Notes under the pieces: model-generated
Databases searched by the model: none
Seen by the model: the letters and a program-made list of their open reading frames with translations, nothing else
Told to the model about the DNA's origin: nothing
Part shown: piece by piece, positions 1 through 7,970 of the stretch
How the letters are laid out: the number at the start of each line of letters is the position of its first letter
Position numbering within the stretch: the first letter of the stretch is position 1
Position numbers and translations under genes: made by a program
NCBI GenBank assembly: GCA_947458415.1
Contig: CANGZG010000053.1
Coordinates: forward strand, 1 to 14,167
DNA from: Comamonadaceae bacterium
GTDB lineage: Bacteria > Pseudomonadota > Gammaproteobacteria > Burkholderiales > Burkholderiaceae_C
DNA length: 14,167 nt
Reading direction: 5' to 3'

Positions 1-1
1 G

Positions 2-3000
2 CAAGATGTGTTGGACTACGGTTTGCACGGTCTGGCCATGAGCCGTTTCGCCGGCATTTGGGCTGGCATGAAAACCATCCAAGAGGTGGTCGAGTCCAGC
101 GCCACAGTGATGATCGACCCGGATGGTTTGGACATCGTCATCCCCGAGTTCGAGATGCCTGTCGGGGGTGTGCACATCCGCTGGCCGGACGACGCGCTGA
201 GCCAAGAAGCCCGATTGTTCAATTACAAGTGGTACGCCGCGCTGGCCTATATCCGCGCCAACAAACTCAACCGCACCGTCATCCAAGGTCCGCACGACCG
301 CATCGGTCTCATGGCCAGTGGCAAGGCTTACAACGACACGCGTCAAGCCTTGCTCGACCTCGGTTTGGACGACGCCACCTGCAAGCGCATCGGCATTCGG
401 GTGCACAAGGTCGGCGTGGTCTGGCCGCTGGAATCGCACGGCACCCGCGAATTTGCCCGCGGTTTGCAAGAAATCGTGGTGGTGGAAGAAAAGCGCCAGC
501 TCATCGAATACCAACTCAAAGAAGAGCTGTACAACTGGCCCGATGGCGTGCGCCCGCGCGTGTTGGGCAAGTTCGATCAGGTTGAGGGTGACGCAGGCGG
601 CGAGTGGACCGGCATCAACCCGATCGACCATGTGCTCTTGCGTGCCAATGCCGATTTGTCACCCGCCCTCATCGCCCAAGCGATTGCCAAGCGCTTGAAA
701 AAAATCGGCATCGACAGCGACACCACGGCCCGCATTGATGCGCAGTTGGCGGTGCTGGAAGCCAAGCAACAAGCCATGAACGTGTTGGAAGTCCAGGCCG
801 ATCGGCAGCCCTGGTTTTGCTCGGGTTGCCCGCACAACACCAGCACCCGCGTGCCCGAAGGCTCACGCGCCATGGCTGGCATTGGCTGCCATTTCATGAG
901 CTTGTGGATGGACCGCAGCACGGTGGGCTTCACCCAAATGGGCGGCGAGGGCGTGCCTTGGGTCGGCCAGCAGCCGTTCAGCAACGACCAACATATTTTT
1001 GCCAACATCGGCGACGGCACTTACTTTCACAGCGGCTTGTTGGCGGTGCGCCAAAGCGTGGCAGCAGGTGTCAACATCACCTACAAAATTTTGTACAACG
1101 ATGCCGTGGCCATGACCGGCGGCCAACCCGTGGGCGAGCGTGCCGAAGGGCACAGCGTGATTCAAATCGCGCAAAGCATGCGGGCCGAAGGCGCCAAGCA
1201 CATCGTCATCGTCACCGATGAGCCCGAGAAATACGCGGCAGTTGGACACAACGGCATCCCTGGTGGCGCGTTGGGTTTGCCCGAGGGCGTGGCCATCGAA
1301 CACCGCGACGAGCTGGACCGGGTGCAGCGCACCATGCGCAGCATCTTGGGCTGCACTGTCATCATTTACGACCAAACCTGTGCCACCGAAAAACGCCGTC
1401 GCAGAAAACGCGGCACCATGGTGGACCCCGCGGTGCGCGTGGTCATCAACGAAGCCGTGTGTGAAGGTTGCGGCGACTGCAGCGCACAAAGCAATTGCTT
1501 GAGCGTGGAACCACTTGAAACCGAACTCGGCCGCAAGCGCAGCATCAACCAAAGCACTTGCAACAAAGACCAAAGTTGTGTCAAAGGCTTCTGCCCCAGT
1601 TTTGTCACGGTCGAGGGCGGCCAGTTGCGCAAGAAAAGCAAGGGCAGCGAACGGCCGGACCCGATGGCATTGGGCGAATTGCCAGACCCGGTTTTGCCCA
1701 CGCTCAACAGCCACACCTACCCTGGCGGATATGGCATCGTGGTGGCGGGGGTCGGCGGCACCGGCGTGATCACCATTGGTCAGTTGCTTGGCATGGCAGC
1801 GCACATCGAGGGCAAAGGCATCGTCACGCAAGATTCAGCCGGATTGGCCCAAAAAGGCGGCGCGACCTGGAGCCATGTGTTGATTGCCAACCAACAACAC
1901 GACATCCGCACCACCCGCGTGTCCACCGCGGCGGCCGATCTGATTTTGGGTTGCGACCCGATCGTCACCGCGGGCAAAGAAACCATGGTCCGCATGCGCC
2001 CCGGGCGCACCCGCGTGGCCATCAACGGCTTGGCCACACCGACCGCAGCCTTCGTGAAAAACGGTGCCTGGGCCAACCCCAGTGAAAGTTGTTTGGAAGA
2101 CATCTTGCAGGCGGTCGGTAACGAACCGAGCAACATGGGTGCGTTCGACGCCAATGCCGTGGCCACCCAATTGTTGGGCGACAGCATTTTCATCAACCCG
2201 ATGGTCATGGGTTTTGCATGGCAACGCGGCTGGATTCCCCTGACAGCGCAAGCCATCATGCGCGCCATCGAACTCAACGGCGTTCAAGTGCAAGCCAACC
2301 AACTGGCGTTTGCTTGGGGCCGTTGGTGTGCCCATGATTTACCCAAAGTGCAAGCTTTGACCCGGCCGGTGCAAGTGGTGAATTTCCAAACACGTGAACC
2401 GTTGCAAGCCCTGATTCAAAAACGCATGGGGTGGTTGGAGGCTTACCAAAACAAAGCGTATGCCAAGCAGTACATGGCGTTTGTGCAAGAGGTGCAACAC
2501 AAAACCTCGGCGTCGGTGGCCGAGGCCGTGGCGCGCAATTTGTACAAATTGATGGCCTACAAAGACGAGTACGAAGTGGCACGTTTGCATGCCGACCCGG
2601 TGTTTTTGCAGCGCATCGCTGACCAGTTTGAAGGGGACTTCACGCTCAACTACCACCTCGCGCCACCGTTGGTGTCGAAAAAGAACGACAAGGGAGAGTT
2701 GGTCAAACGCAAATACGGCCCCTCTGTGTTGTGGGGTTTCAAACTCTTGTCACGTTTGCGCTTCTTGCGCGGCAGCGTGTTCGACGTGTTTGGCTACACC
2801 GACGAGCGCCGCACCGAGCGGGCATTGGTACAGCAATACCAAGACAGCATCAGTGAAGTGATGGCGACATTTGCGCCGGGTAAACATTCGCTGGCGCTGG
2901 AGATTGCGCGCATCCCTGAAAAAATCAAAGGCTATGGCCACGTCAAGGAACGTCACTTGAAAGCAGCGCGCGAACAATGGGACGGCTTGATGCAGGCTTG

Positions 3001-3013
3001 GCGCGCCAACTGA
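2..3013 (+). CDS. Indolepyruvate:ferredoxin oxidoreductase, fused alpha/gamma type (5' partial)
   Basis: This enzyme oxidatively decarboxylates aryl-pyruvates such as indolepyruvate to aryl-acyl-CoA, passing electrons to ferredoxin, in aromatic amino acid breakdown in the cytoplasm. The reading frame is open to the left window edge, so the N-terminus (I estimate roughly 160-190 residues) is missing; the family is usually about 1,150-1,200 residues. Numbering from the codon at nt 8: a CSGCPHNTST motif at 271-280, a thiamine-diphosphate segment starting GDGTYFHSG near 335, an Arg/Lys-rich linker near 461, and a ferredoxin-like cysteine cluster C485-x2-C488-x2-C491-x5-C497 followed by C518, C524 and C529. 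The gamma (POR-type) domain begins with GVGGTGV near 581, and a C-terminal domain of unknown function covers about 785-985. No frameshift or missing motif is seen in the visible part. The puuD-like gene follows 27 nt downstream on the same strand. The assignment is secure at family level; the preferred 2-oxoacid substrate cannot be read from sequence. Confidence 0.95.
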   Translation, partial: QDVLDYGLHGLAMSRFAGIWAGMKTIQEVVESSATVMIDPDGLDIVIPEFEMPVGGVHIRWPDDALSQEARLFNYKWYAALAYIRANKLNRTVIQGPHDRIGLMASGKAYNDTRQALLDLGLDDATCKRIGIRVHKVGVVWPLESHGTREFARGLQEIVVVEEKRQLIEYQLKEELYNWPDGVRPRVLGKFDQVEGDAGGEWTGINPIDHVLLRANADLSPALIAQAIAKRLKKIGIDSDTTARIDAQLAVLEAKQQAMNVLEVQADRQPWFCSGCPHNTSTRVPEGSRAMAGIGCHFMSLWMDRSTVGFTQMGGEGVPWVGQQPFSNDQHIFANIGDGTYFHSGLLAVRQSVAAGVNITYKILYNDAVAMTGGQPVGERAEGHSVIQIAQSMRAEGAKHIVIVTDEPEKYAAVGHNGIPGGALGLPEGVAIEHRDELDRVQRTMRSILGCTVIIYDQTCATEKRRRRKRGTMVDPAVRVVINEAVCEGCGDCSAQSNCLSVEPLETELGRKRSINQSTCNKDQSCVKGFCPSFVTVEGGQLRKKSKGSERPDPMALGELPDPVLPTLNSHTYPGGYGIVVAGVGGTGVITIGQLLGMAAHIEGKGIVTQDSAGLAQKGGATWSHVLIANQQHDIRTTRVSTAAADLILGCDPIVTAGKETMVRMRPGRTRVAINGLATPTAAFVKNGAWANPSESCLEDILQAVGNEPSNMGAFDANAVATQLLGDSIFINPMVMGFAWQRGWIPLTAQAIMRAIELNGVQVQANQLAFAWGRWCAHDLPKVQALTRPVQVVNFQTREPLQALIQKRMGWLEAYQNKAYAKQYMAFVQEVQHKTSASVAEAVARNLYKLMAYKDEYEVARLHADPVFLQRIADQFEGDFTLNYHLAPPLVSKKNDKGELVKRKYGPSVLWGFKLLSRLRFLRGSVFDVFGYTDERRTERALVQQYQDSISEVMATFAPGKHSLALEIARIPEKIKGYGHVKERHLKAAREQWDGLMQAWRAN

Positions 3014-3040
3014 CACCGCGAGACAGCGGCCAGTCCCCAG

Positions 3041-3832
3041 ATGGCGCAGGACATGTCAGTCAACGTCAACCAACGGTTGTTGGTCTGGACACCGGCTGAC
3101 CACCGACGCATTGGCGCTGCCCATGAGGCCATGCCCTGTGCGGTGCTGGCCGAAACCTATGCGGCGGCTTTGCGTGACTGTGCAAACGCACAAGCATTGG
3201 TGCTTCCTTTGGCGGACCCCCAAGACATACCGCATTGGTTAGGTTTGGTCGATGGCGTCATGCTCACGGGCTCCCCATCCAATGTCCACCCCAGTCACTT
3301 CGGTGAAAGCGTTGCCGATGAAAGCTTGCCACTCGACACCACGCGCGACGCCTTGACGCTAGAGTTGGTGCGTGCCTGTGTGAAGCAAGCGATACCGTTG
3401 CTTGGCATTTGTCGCGGCTTTCAAGAAATGAATGTGGCGTTGGGAGGCAGTTTGTTGCAACAAGTCCATTTGACCCCGGGCAAACACGACCACCGAGACC
3501 CGGACCATTTGCCTTTGGCGCAACAGTACGCGCCCAGTCACGACGTGTTGCTGCAACCCGGTTCAAGTTTGGCGCAATGGGCGGGCGGTTTGCGCGTCAA
3601 GGTCAATTCCTTGCATGGCCAAGGCGTGGCCAGATTGGCCCAAGGGCTGACACCATTGGCGCACGCAGAAGACGGCTTGATTGAAGCGTTTGAGGTGAGC
3701 GGCGCCCAGGGGTTTGCCTTGGGTGTGCAATGGCATCCCGAGTGGGACTGCCAAAGCACGCCGTTTTACCAAGCCATTTTTCAAGCGTTTGCACAGGCCA
3801 TGCAGCGGCGTCAACGCGAGCGCTGGCGTTGA
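3041..3832 (+). CDS. puuD: Gamma-glutamyl-gamma-aminobutyrate hydrolase-like class I glutamine amidotransferase (PuuD family, peptidase C26)
   Basis: The product (263 residues) is predicted to hydrolyse a gamma-glutamyl amide, as PuuD frees GABA from gamma-glutamyl-GABA in the putrescine pathway. The catalytic triad is visible: nucleophile C124 in LGICRGFQE, and H232 and E234 in QWHPEW. The oxyanion/fold motif MLTGSPSNVHP (74-84) and the NSLHGQG segment (189-195) are typical of the C26 family. The length matches the family (about 250-260). No strong Shine-Dalgarno precedes ATG 3041; the in-frame ATG at 3053 is a possible alternative start and would remove four residues. The gene lies 27 nt after the oxidoreductase and 40 nt before the PuuA-type ligase, so the three probably share a transcript. 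The family is clear. The exact substrate is inferred from the neighbouring puuA-like gene and could be another gamma-glutamylated amine, since no puuB or puuC is in view. Confidence 0.85.
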   Translation: MAQDMSVNVNQRLLVWTPADHRRIGAAHEAMPCAVLAETYAAALRDCANAQALVLPLADPQDIPHWLGLVDGVMLTGSPSNVHPSHFGESVADESLPLDTTRDALTLELVRACVKQAIPLLGICRGFQEMNVALGGSLLQQVHLTPGKHDHRDPDHLPLAQQYAPSHDVLLQPGSSLAQWAGGLRVKVNSLHGQGVARLAQGLTPLAHAEDGLIEAFEVSGAQGFALGVQWHPEWDCQSTPFYQAIFQAFAQAMQRRQRERWR

Positions 3833-3872
3833 CCTGGCCCCGGCCCCACCCTTTTCAGCAGAGACATTTTTC

Positions 3873-5252
3873 ATGCACGCCACGAACCCTCACCCTGCCA
3901 TCAAAACCTTTGCCGATTTGGAGCAATGGCTTAACCAACACCGTGTGACCGAAGTCGAATGCCTGGTGCCTGACTTGACGGGCGTGGCGCGCGGGAAGAT
4001 CTTGCCGCGCGAAAAATTCACCGAGGACCGCGGCATGCGCTTGCCCGAGGCCGTGGTGGCCATGGGCGTGACCGGTAATTTTCCCGACACAGCCACTTAT
4101 TACAACGTGATTCAATCGCACGACCGTGACATGCATTTGATGCCCGACCCGTCCACCGTGCGCATCGTGCCGTGGGCCACGGACCCGACCGCACAAGTCA
4201 TCCACGACTGTTATGACCGCCACGGCAAGCTCGTGCCGTTTGCTCCGCGCAGCGTGTTGCGCCATGTGTGCGATTTGTACGAGGCACAAGGCTGGGGGCC
4301 AGTGGTGGCACCCGAGTTGGAGTTTTATCTGTTGGCCCGCAACACCGACCCCAACACGCTGCTGCGCCCGCCGATCGGGCGCAGTGGCCGCGCCGAAACA
4401 TCCAGACAGGCCTACAGCATTGACGCGGTGAACGAATTTGACCCCTTGTTTGAAGAGCTTTATGAGCACTGCGGAAAAATGGGCTTGAATGTCGACACCT
4501 TGATCCATGAGATTGGCGCGGGACAAATGGAAATCAATTTTTTCCATGACCACCCGTTGGGCTTGGCTGATGAGGTGTTTTTCTTCAAACGCACCGTGCG
4601 TGAAACCGCGCTGCGCCACGACATGTATGCCACTTTCATGGCCAAACCCATCGCGGGCGAACCCGGCAGCGCCATGCACATTCACCAAAGCATGGTGGAT
4701 TTGGCCACGGGCAAAAACCTGTTCAGTTTGGACAACGGCGAACCCTCCGAAGCGTTCTTCCATTTCATCGGAGGCTTACAGCGCTACATCCCCTCGGCGA
4801 TGGCGTTGGCCGCGCCTTATGTCAACAGCTACCGGCGACTGGCACGGCACACCTCGGCGCCGATCAACATCGAATGGGGGCACGACAACCGCACCGTGGG
4901 CATTCGCTCTCCCATCTCGCCGCCCAATGCGCGGCGCGTGGAAAACCGCGTGATTGGTGCCGATGCCAACCCGTATGTCGCCATGTCGATGACATTGGCA
5001 TGCGGCTATCTCGGGCTCAAACACCGCATCCCACCTAAAGCGGAAATGAAGGGCGATGCCTATACCGCGCCGTATGCATTGCCCCGCAGTTTGGGGGAGG
5101 CGCTGGATTTATTGCGCCGTGAAACCGATTTGCATGAAGTGCTCGGTGAACCGTTCATCAATGTCTACACAGAAATCAAAGAATGTGAGTTCGAAGAATT
5201 CATGGAAGTGATTTCACCGTGGGAGCGTGAGCATTTGTTGTTGCATGTGTGA
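3873..5252 (+). CDS. puuA: Glutamine synthetase family protein, gamma-glutamylputrescine synthetase-like (PuuA type)
   Basis: Predicted ATP-dependent ligase that joins glutamate to an amine (putrescine in the E. coli Puu pathway). The open frame extends up to 3714, but that part overlaps the 3' end of puuD, and the protein similarity starts around MHATNPHP, so ATG 3873 is chosen (459 residues). Glutamine-synthetase landmarks are present: metal ligands E148 and E150 in PELEFYL, E213 and E220 in HEIGAGQMEINF, H269 and H271 in AMHIHQS, R321 in NSYRRL, R340 and R345 in HDNRTVGIR, and E357/R359 in RRVENRV. The NLYDLP-type adenylylation site of the housekeeping enzyme GlnA is absent, and the C-terminus (LGEPFINVY...) resembles PuuA. 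It sits 40 nt after the hydrolase gene and converges on dmeF. The ligase family is certain; putrescine as substrate is inferred. Confidence 0.88.
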   Translation: MHATNPHPAIKTFADLEQWLNQHRVTEVECLVPDLTGVARGKILPREKFTEDRGMRLPEAVVAMGVTGNFPDTATYYNVIQSHDRDMHLMPDPSTVRIVPWATDPTAQVIHDCYDRHGKLVPFAPRSVLRHVCDLYEAQGWGPVVAPELEFYLLARNTDPNTLLRPPIGRSGRAETSRQAYSIDAVNEFDPLFEELYEHCGKMGLNVDTLIHEIGAGQMEINFFHDHPLGLADEVFFFKRTVRETALRHDMYATFMAKPIAGEPGSAMHIHQSMVDLATGKNLFSLDNGEPSEAFFHFIGGLQRYIPSAMALAAPYVNSYRRLARHTSAPINIEWGHDNRTVGIRSPISPPNARRVENRVIGADANPYVAMSMTLACGYLGLKHRIPPKAEMKGDAYTAPYALPRSLGEALDLLRRETDLHEVLGEPFINVYTEIKECEFEEFMEVISPWEREHLLLHV

Positions 5253-5281
5253 ACAGGCGCAGGCCATGTCAAAACAGCCAA

Positions 5282-6265
5282 TCAGGGCTTGGGCTCGTAG
5301 CGATGAATTTCTATCGTTGAATGCACAATGTCTTCATGCACAGCCAATCGCTCGCGCACCATGGTGGCGGTCAACTCAGGCTCTTGCGTGACGACCGTCA
5401 GCGCGCATGAAAACACTTGTTTGCCAACCCGCCACACATGCAAATCGGTGACGCGCGTGAGCGCCGATGTTTCAACCGCTTCGCGAACCTCTTGCACCAG
5501 CGGGTGGTCCATTTCACGGTCTAACAACACCTTGGCGGTGTCAGCAAGCAAGCCCCGCGCCCAGACCGCGACCAACACCGCACCCACCAAACCCATCACC
5601 GGGTCTAACCAAGACCAGCCGTACCACCAGCCGCCTAACAAGGCCACGATGGCCAACACCGAAGTGAATGCATCGGCCACCACATGCAAATAGGCAGACT
5701 TCAAATTCAAGTCATGGTGATGACCGTGACCGTGTGCATGGCCATGGCCAACAGGGGTGGTTTTTGAAATGGGAATGTGTGTTGCCGCGTTCGTGGTGTG
5801 CGATGGTGTGTGAACCCGCCCCAAAATCACCGCGCAAACCAGGTTCACGACCAAACCCAACACAGCCACCACCAAGGCTTCAGCGTATTGGATAGGCTCA
5901 GGGGAGAGCAATCGTTGCACCGAGCCAAACACCATCAAGAGCGCAACCCCGATCAACACCATGGCACTGGCAAAGCCCGCCAAGATTTCAATCTTCCAAC
6001 TGCCAAATGCAAAACGCGGGTCGCGCGCATAGGTACGCGCCGTGGCGTACGCCATCGCCGACAGCCCAATGGCCAGTGCATGCGAACTCATGTGCCAGCC
6101 ATCGGCCAACAAGGCCATGGAATTGAACCACCAACCGGCGAAGATTTCGATGCACATCGTGGCCAACGTGATCCACATCACCAAGCGCGTGCCGCGCTCG
6201 GCGGCATGGCTGCCTTCATCGAACACGTGTTCGTGCAACCAGTCGGACAGGGCGTCGTTGTTCAT
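5282..6265 (-). CDS. dmeF: Cation diffusion facilitator, DmeF-like Co(II)/Ni(II) efflux transporter
   Basis: The product (327 residues) is an inner-membrane metal/proton antiporter of the CDF family that exports divalent cations. Six hydrophobic segments are visible, at about 30-50, 59-75, 92-115, 127-148, 190-212 and 219-240. A histidine-rich cytoplasmic loop (HGHAHGHGHHHD, 174-185) lies between segments 4 and 5, and a soluble C-terminal domain follows (about 245-327). The metal-site pairs are H58-x3-H62 after AD55GW in segment 2 and H194-x3-D198 in segment 5. The HEHVFDEG N-terminus (11-18) and overall pattern resemble DmeF from metal-tolerant beta- and alphaproteobacteria, but Zn or Cd cannot be excluded. 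Its ATG overlaps the lipA TGA (ATGA, 6262-6265) and no clear Shine-Dalgarno precedes it, so translation is probably coupled to lipA. No RcnR/CsoR-type regulator (DmeR) is adjacent. Confidence 0.88.
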   Translation of the reverse strand: MNNDALSDWLHEHVFDEGSHAAERGTRLVMWITLATMCIEIFAGWWFNSMALLADGWHMSSHALAIGLSAMAYATARTYARDPRFAFGSWKIEILAGFASAMVLIGVALLMVFGSVQRLLSPEPIQYAEALVVAVLGLVVNLVCAVILGRVHTPSHTTNAATHIPISKTTPVGHGHAHGHGHHHDLNLKSAYLHVVADAFTSVLAIVALLGGWWYGWSWLDPVMGLVGAVLVAVWARGLLADTAKVLLDREMDHPLVQEVREAVETSALTRVTDLHVWRVGKQVFSCALTVVTQEPELTATMVRERLAVHEDIVHSTIEIHRYEPKP

Positions 6266-7254
6266 CCGGGGTCAGTGGCCATGGCCGCATGCGCCTGCTG
6301 ATCTGCGTGGTAGCTTGAGCGCACCATGGGCCCCACCGCTGCATGTGAAAAACCCATGGCATAGGCACGTTCTTCAAACACCTTGAACGTGTCCGGGTGC
6401 ACATAACGTTTGACCTGCAAATGGTGGCTGCTTGGCGCGAGGTACTGGCCAATGGTCAGCATGTCGATGCCGTGCTCGCGCATGTCTTGCATGGTTTGCA
6501 AAATTTCTTCGTCGGTTTCGCCCAAGCCCACCATCAGCCCGCTTTTGGTAGGTATCTGTGGAAACAGCGCCTTGAATTTTTTCAACAAGTTCAAGCTGAA
6601 GGCATAGTCGCTGCCGGGGCGTGCTTCTTTGTACAAGCGCGGCACGGTTTCCAGGTTGTGGTTCATCACGTCGGGCGGCGCGTCTTTCAAGATGTTCAGG
6701 GCGCGGTCGTCGCGGCCACGAAAATCGGGCACCAACACTTCAATTTGTGTCAGCGGCGACAGCGTGCGGGTTTGGCGAATGCATTCCACAAAATGCGCGG
6801 CACCGCCGTCACGCAAGTCGTCGCGGTCCACGCTGGTGATCACCACATAACGCAATTTGAGCGCGGCAATGGTCTTGGCCAAGTTCAAAGGTTCGTTGGC
6901 GTCAAGCGGGTCAGGCCTGCCATGGCCGACATCGCAAAAAGGGCAACGCCGTGTGCATTTGTCGCCCATGATCATGAAGGTGGCGGTGCCGTTGCCAAAG
7001 CATTCACCGATGTTGGGGCACGAGGCTTCTTCGCATACCGTCACCAGTTTGTTGGCGCGCAAGATGTCTTTGATTTCGCCAAACCGAGAGTGGGGTGAAC
7101 TGGCTTTGACGCGAATCCAATCCGGTTTTTTCAGCGCTTCACCGCTGTGCACCACCTTGACAGGAATGCGCGACACCTTGTCAGACGATTTTTGTTTGGC
7201 GTTGGGGTCATAAGCCGCGCTGGCGGCGAGGTCGGGTGCATCGGATGCGGACAT
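6262..7254 (-). CDS. lipA: Lipoyl synthase
   Basis: Radical-SAM enzyme (330 residues) that inserts two sulfurs into octanoyl groups on E2/H-protein lipoyl domains, completing lipoate synthesis in the cytoplasm. The auxiliary [4Fe-4S] cluster motif is C74-x4-C79-x5-C85 (CEEASCPNIGEC). The radical-SAM cluster motif is C100-x3-C104-x2-C107 (CTRRCPFC). The C-terminal RSSY (312-315) supplies the serine ligand of the auxiliary cluster. The frame stays open upstream to 7854, inside lipB, but similarity begins at about MSASDAPD, so ATG 7254 is used; it lies 14 nt after the lipB stop, with a weak AAGG upstream. The order lipB-lipA on the same strand is classic. The stop overlaps the dmeF start by 4 nt. 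All catalytic residues are present and the length is normal. Confidence 0.97.
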   Translation of the reverse strand: MSASDAPDLAASAAYDPNAKQKSSDKVSRIPVKVVHSGEALKKPDWIRVKASSPHSRFGEIKDILRANKLVTVCEEASCPNIGECFGNGTATFMIMGDKCTRRCPFCDVGHGRPDPLDANEPLNLAKTIAALKLRYVVITSVDRDDLRDGGAAHFVECIRQTRTLSPLTQIEVLVPDFRGRDDRALNILKDAPPDVMNHNLETVPRLYKEARPGSDYAFSLNLLKKFKALFPQIPTKSGLMVGLGETDEEILQTMQDMREHGIDMLTIGQYLAPSSHHLQVKRYVHPDTFKVFEERAYAMGFSHAAVGPMVRSSYHADQQAHAAMATDPG

Positions 7255-7268
7255 GGGAGCCTTGGGTG

Positions 7269-7970
7269 TTAGGGCGATAAGGTGGCGGCAAGCTTGCTGC
7301 CCAGCACATCGGCAGCTTGTGACCAACCAACATGAACCCCGATTGTAAAAAGATCGGTGGTGGCCAGTCCTGCATAACCACAAGGGTTGATATGCGAGAA
7401 GGGTGACAGGTCCATGTGCACGTTCAAGGCCACGCCGTGGTAAGCGCAGTGGCGGCTGACTTTCACCCCGAGGGCCGCGATTTTGGCCAGTCCTGTGAAA
7501 TCTGGCGCGAGCGGTGGTGTGACGTGCGAAGGCCGAGATGGCAACATCGCATGGTCGAATGGCGCCAGAGGGCGCACATACACGCCAGGGGCGCCAGCCA
7601 CACGGTGGCCCGTGACGCCCCAATGGGCCAGAGTTTTGAGCACGGCGTCTTCGATGCGGTACACATATTCTTTGACGAAGTAGCCTGCCCGCTTCAGGTC
7701 GATCAATGCATACGCCACGACTTGGCCGGGTCCGTGGTAAGTGATTTGGCCGCCACGGTTGCTGGCCACCAGCGGAATGTCTGTTGAATGAAGCAAATGC
7801 GCTGGCTTGCCGGCCAGCCCTTGGGTGAACACCGGCGGGTGTTCGCACAGCCAAATTTCATCGGGGGTGGCGGCATCGCGTTTTTCGGTGAAGGTTTGCA
7901 TGGCTGAGAGGCAGGCGGCATAGTCCACCAGGCCCCGGGTCACCAGCATCGGCTTGACGAAATTTGACAC
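7269..7970 (-). CDS. lipB: Octanoyl-[ACP]:protein N-octanoyltransferase
   Basis: The enzyme (233 residues from GTG) moves the octanoyl group from acyl carrier protein to the lipoyl domain lysine, the step before LipA. The LipB signature RGGQITYHGPGQ is at 72-83. The catalytic lysine is K163 in GLAKIAALG, and the catalytic cysteine is C197 in INPCGYAG; the substrate-pocket segment CAYHGVALNV is at 175-184. A Pro-rich insertion at about 134-159, between APGVYV and the catalytic lysine, is absent from E. coli LipB but, as far as I recall, occurs in other Burkholderiales. The start is GTG at 7970, which shares its G with the ybeD TAG stop (TAGTG). The next in-frame ATG is codon 8 (nt 7949), an alternative start that would still keep every motif. 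Translational coupling to ybeD is likely. Confidence 0.96.
   Translation of the reverse strand: MSNFVKPMLVTRGLVDYAACLSAMQTFTEKRDAATPDEIWLCEHPPVFTQGLAGKPAHLLHSTDIPLVASNRGGQITYHGPGQVVAYALIDLKRAGYFVKEYVYRIEDAVLKTLAHWGVTGHRVAGAPGVYVRPLAPFDHAMLPSRPSHVTPPLAPDFTGLAKIAALGVKVSRHCAYHGVALNVHMDLSPFSHINPCGYAGLATTDLFTIGVHVGWSQAADVLGSKLAATLSP

Noticed and set aside
863..1831. 322-codon open frame antisense to the indolepyruvate oxidoreductase
   Set aside because: Its translation is His/Ala/Asp-rich with no recognisable domain, as expected opposite a GC-rich coding frame; the sense strand encodes a clear conserved enzyme.
3016..3029. CCGC/GCGG hairpin after the oxidoreductase gene, as a possible terminator
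   Set aside because: The stem is only four base pairs with no following T-run, and a same-strand gene starts 11 nt later.
3714..3872. 53-codon upstream extension of the PuuA-type ligase
   Set aside because: It overlaps the 3' end of puuD in another frame and has no family similarity; ATG 3873 lies where the family begins.
3855..4763. 302-codon open frame antisense to puuA
   Set aside because: Low-complexity His/Gly/Val-rich shadow of a well-conserved glutamine synthetase family gene.
5253..5281. Shared terminator between convergent puuA and dmeF
   Set aside because: The 29-nt gap shows no stable stem or T-run; termination must occur elsewhere or by Rho.
7255..7854. 200-codon upstream extension of lipA, giving an apparent 530-residue protein
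   Set aside because: The extension lies in another frame of lipB, is Arg/Pro-rich with no domain, and LipA proteins begin near the ATG at 7254.
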